Source: Climacium dendroides
Taxonomy: Eukaryota > Streptophyta > Bryopsida > Hypnales > Climaciaceae
Length of the DNA: 64,000 nucleotides
Assembly: GCA_950106755.1 (NCBI GenBank)
Contig: OX467082.1
Span: 28,954,001-29,018,000 of the forward strand
Direction: 5' to 3'
Both the position numbers and the translations under genes were made by a program. The notes below the pieces were generated by a model, which saw nothing but the letters and a program-made list of their open reading frames with translations, was not told where the DNA came from and did no database searches. Positions within the stretch are counted from its first letter, which is position 1. Every line of letters begins with the position of its first letter. Shown piece after piece: positions 61,467 to 64,000 of this stretch.

Positions 61467-62440
61467 ACGGTGACCAGTGTCATGCATCAACTTACAGTGC
61501 ATACAGCATGTGCCCTAACTGTACTTACAAACTGTGAACGCAATGTTCATATTCATTAAATTGACCTGTTTCAGACTTCGGATTGCCAGGATTGTGATAT
61601 TCAAATGCCCAGAGTTCTAAAATCGAGAAGTGGTATAGATCGAAGGCAATCTGAGACGAGCATATGGAAAAACTGTGCAAATTTCTTGAAATTTTAACAT
61701 TTTCGCGACTATGGTGATCGTTTCAAACCTTGAAACCCGAGATATTAATTTATCAACGTCGGCTTGTCTGATAGCCATGGCCACCAGATTCCTGATTGAG
61801 GACTTCCGTGGTCATAAAATTGGGAAAGGTAAAGATTTGTGGTTCCAGATGGCCAGATGGGGTCTCGAAAAGGGCCAACGAATTGCCAATTTCTTTGAAA
61901 TTTCACTAGTTTAGAGAAAATCGCGAATAATGATTTACCCGTCACAACAGAGGTGACCATCGAAAAAAATGGTGTTTTCACTTCACCATGAGTCATCTGG
62001 GTCAAAAATCATTGAAGTGCTAGTCGTGAGAAACAGAGGAAAAGTGCAAAATTATTGGCGATAAGTTAGTCGCAAGAAAACAATGGCTAGAAACCGGCTT
62101 CAGATGCTAAAATCAGGGCATGACAGACGCAAATTCAGCAGCCTTACATTCTCGATTTCAATAAACAAAATCATTTTAAGTTACCCAAAGAGTCTCCACC
62201 ATCCACGAACCAGGTACCGCTAAATCCTCTCAACCTCGGGCAGGACTAGGGCCTGTGTCGAACGAGTAATATTATGGCGACAAATTCAGCACTAGACTCA
62301 TAAGCTACCCTAAATTCTACCCGTACCGACTACGGGATTTCTGATCGACACTGTCTGATTGACAAACCAATTGATGTAACCTTTTAGTCATCCCTTAGTT
62401 TCAACCTCTCGGGAACTGGTCTACGAAAGAATATAACAGA
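61467..62440. other. Intergenic DNA, no gene recognised
   Basis: Phrases such as GAAATTTCAC/GAAATTTTAAC and GAAAATCGCG/TTTTCGCG at 61680-61950 suggest old local duplication. No convincing coding region. Confidence 0.35.
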
Positions 62441-63000
62441 TAGATTCAGTGTAGGTCAATCAATGTGCGTCGCTCGTTAGGGTATACCTATCAGTCTTCA
62501 ATTGACAAACCTTCTCAGCTTGTTTCCGTGGCATTGCATATTGATATTTCGTTCCTGGCTACGACATTCAAATTTCAGACACCTGCAAGTCCGAATACTC
62601 TTCGACATTGCAAGAGCTAGGGTCCTATGAGTCGATGAAGGACAGGTTGTCACGACCTAGGCAGTACTTCCCCCTAGAGCGTCTTCACAGCGAATCTTCT
62701 CCACTGGTTTCGGTAGCATTCCACCGCAATTTTCACTAGCATTGGAAATTTCAAATGTATTAGCTAGATCGAATTCTGTACGCCATTGCAAGGGCTGGGG
62801 TCCCATGGTTCGAAACCAAGTGGAATCGACCTAAAAGAGTAATAATTCCCTCTGAAGCTAGAGTCTTCCGGCGAATCGATCTTCTCTGTTTGTTTCGTTA
62901 GCATACTACGATACATACCTATGTCGCTAGCATTGAAAATGTCCACATGTAATATTTCGAATTCTCTACGCCATTGCAAGGACTCGCGTCCCATGAGTCC
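62440..63000 (+). repeat. Diverged tandem repeat, three units of about 180-190 bp, overlapping the start of the membrane-protein gene
   Basis: The anchor CATTGCAAG.(G)CT.G.GTCC lies at about 62607, 62783 and 62972. Preceding blocks also repeat: TTCTC..CT.GTTTC.GT.GCAT, GCATTG.AAATTTC and CGAATTCT.TACGC. The third unit contains the candidate start codons of the downstream frame. Confidence 0.75.
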
Positions 63001-63859
63001 AGATTCCTCGAAAACAGTTGCACTCGACCTTGACAGTCCTTTCCTCTGGCTCATCTTCACCGCCGACCTCGGCTACATTCTCTTTGCAACCTGCCAGAAG
63101 CTCTACGCGAAGACCTACCCCGCGGCCCGCCACCACTCAGACCCCTTCAGTCTGTCCATCATCGTCGTCCACATCCTCTGCGGCGCCACAGTAGTCTTCG
63201 GCGGCTGCGCTTGCTGGTTCGCCACTCACTGGACGCGGGACTGCAACCCTCGGAGCCCCATCCCGACCTGGGCCGCGCACACGCTGGTTGTTGCGGCACT
63301 CAGTCACAGTGTAACCAACGTCTTCCTGCTTCGCAAGATCCCTGGCGTACGCGTCATCAACGTCCCGCTCTACATCTTCAGCTCCGTGTACAACGCGCAC
63401 CGAGCTCTGAAGCTGCTGATGTCGATGTCGATGTCCAGCTCCGGAATGTTGCTGGAGCGGGAGGTGCTGTTGCTTTGGTGCGCGGTGAGCACGTATGTTT
63501 GGGTCCGCTACTTCATCTTCCTGTTTGGAGTCGTGATGGAGAGCAATTTCGTAGAGACAGGAGGATCTGTGAGGGTGTATCGGATTGTTTACACGCTAGC
63601 TTTGCCGTGTGCCGCTGTTGTTGGCGTCGTCGTGCCCGCGGCGGTTCTTGGTGGGGTGGACGACCGGTGGACGGTGGGGCTTGTCGCCTCGGTCGCCGTC
63701 TTGGGGCCGGCTATAGTTTGGGTACATTGGGGTTGCGTTAGGGTTAGGGTTAGGGTTGGATGGGGCTGGGCTGGGTCGGTGGTGCAGTTTCTCTTGGACA
63801 CTACAAATCCTGGGGCGTATCATGGGGAAGGGAAAGGAAATAGTCCACCTCTTTCATGA
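62921..63859 (+). CDS. Predicted multi-pass membrane protein of unknown family
   Basis: Single open frame of 312 codons with strong coding composition (GC-rich third positions), no introns seen. I do not recognise the family. About seven hydrophobic segments: near residues 41-60 (FLWLIFTADLGYILFATC), 77-101, 114-137, 145-166, 182-206, 219-243 and 249-272, with a conserved-looking loop VINVPLYIFSSVYNAHRALK. Both tails are short and polar. The ATG at 62921 gives the longest frame, but codons 1-24 lie in the third unit of the upstream tandem repeat, so ATG 62993 (MSPDSSK) just before the first membrane segment may be the real start. A Val-Arg repeat near residues 273-279 comes from three TTAGGG units. 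The tail after residue 285 is low-complexity Gly/Pro/Ser. Function unknown; a 7TM-like integral membrane role is inference only. Confidence 0.6.
   Translation: MSLALKMSTCNISNSLRHCKDSRPMSPDSSKTVALDLDSPFLWLIFTADLGYILFATCQKLYAKTYPAARHHSDPFSLSIIVVHILCGATVVFGGCACWFATHWTRDCNPRSPIPTWAAHTLVVAALSHSVTNVFLLRKIPGVRVINVPLYIFSSVYNAHRALKLLMSMSMSSSGMLLEREVLLLWCAVSTYVWVRYFIFLFGVVMESNFVETGGSVRVYRIVYTLALPCAAVVGVVVPAAVLGGVDDRWTVGLVASVAVLGPAIVWVHWGCVRVRVRVGWGWAGSVVQFLLDTTNPGAYHGEGKGNSPPLS
63738..63755 (+). repeat. Three TTAGGG units inside a coding region
   Basis: Perfect TTAGGG x3, encoding Arg-Val-Arg-Val. This is the vertebrate-type hexamer, not the plant heptamer TTTAGGG, so it is more likely a simple repeat than a telomere relic. 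Confidence 0.9.
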
Positions 63860-64000
63860 GGGCAACCCAAAAATAAATAAAATGTGGTAAGGTAGAGAAG
63901 ACTAAATTTTTGTAAAAGTGAGGGGGGATATTAAAAGTGAGTGTCACCATAAAATTTCTTTTTTGTGTAAATTGGTATAGTACCACAATACAATATTATT
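63860..64000. other. 3' flank of the membrane-protein gene, window end
   Basis: AAATAAATAAAATG at 63870-63883 is a plausible polyadenylation region. Nothing else seen. Confidence 0.4.

Noticed and set aside
63738..63755. TTAGGG repeats as a chromosome-end signal
   Set aside because: Only three units, hexamer not heptamer, and inside a coding frame; better explained as a simple repeat.

Overview
The window looks like nuclear DNA of a land plant, most likely a bryophyte such as a moss. Three lines of evidence point there: a plant-type SULTR sulfate transporter and a plant chloroplast bestrophin (VCCN1-like) protein; a multi-exon URB1 gene with short (about 80-360 bp) GT-AG introns set in AT-rich intergenic DNA; and interstitial CCCTAAA (plant telomere-type) repeats. 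The species cannot be named from sequence alone. I see no bacterial genes, CRISPR array, rRNA or tRNA.

Layout. (1) At the left edge, the 5' end of a SULTR sulfate transporter on the minus strand (22-505) runs off the window; its first coding intron appears to use a rare GC donor. (2) 0.5-25.4 kb is AT-rich intergenic DNA with many small inverted-repeat elements, a decayed Ty3/gypsy reverse transcriptase fragment (11.5-11.9 kb), a tandem array of about 132-bp units interrupted by a CACTA-like element (11.9-12.9 kb), an unidentified broken coding region (13.7-14.6 kb) and two long TA microsatellites. (3) 25.4-37.8 kb holds the main gene, a 15-exon, about 2,770-residue URB1/Npa1 ribosome-biogenesis protein. 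Its upstream region is duplicated and carries repeated telo-box (TTAGGGTTT) motifs. (4) 40.2-47.9 kb is a dense nest of non-autonomous transposons. It includes at least five copies of a foldback MITE with 4-bp target duplications, and a set of TTAA-flanked elements with CCC-starting termini (piggyBac-like) inserted into one another together with a hAT-like element. (5) 49.7-50.8 kb is an intronless bestrophin-like anion channel gene. (6) 51-62 kb is again intergenic, with partial copies of the same repeat families. (7) 62.9-63.9 kb encodes an unrecognised protein with about seven hydrophobic segments; its start lies inside a diverged ~180-bp tandem repeat.

The four genes are ordinary, separately transcribed nuclear genes and show no sign of acting together. 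The most unusual content is the transposon nest. Related repeat copies elsewhere in the window supply pre-insertion ('empty') sites, so target-site duplications and insertion order can be read directly. The TTAA-flanked family is the best candidate for something undescribed. Intron borders, repeat identities and insertion histories were worked out by eye, not by alignment software.
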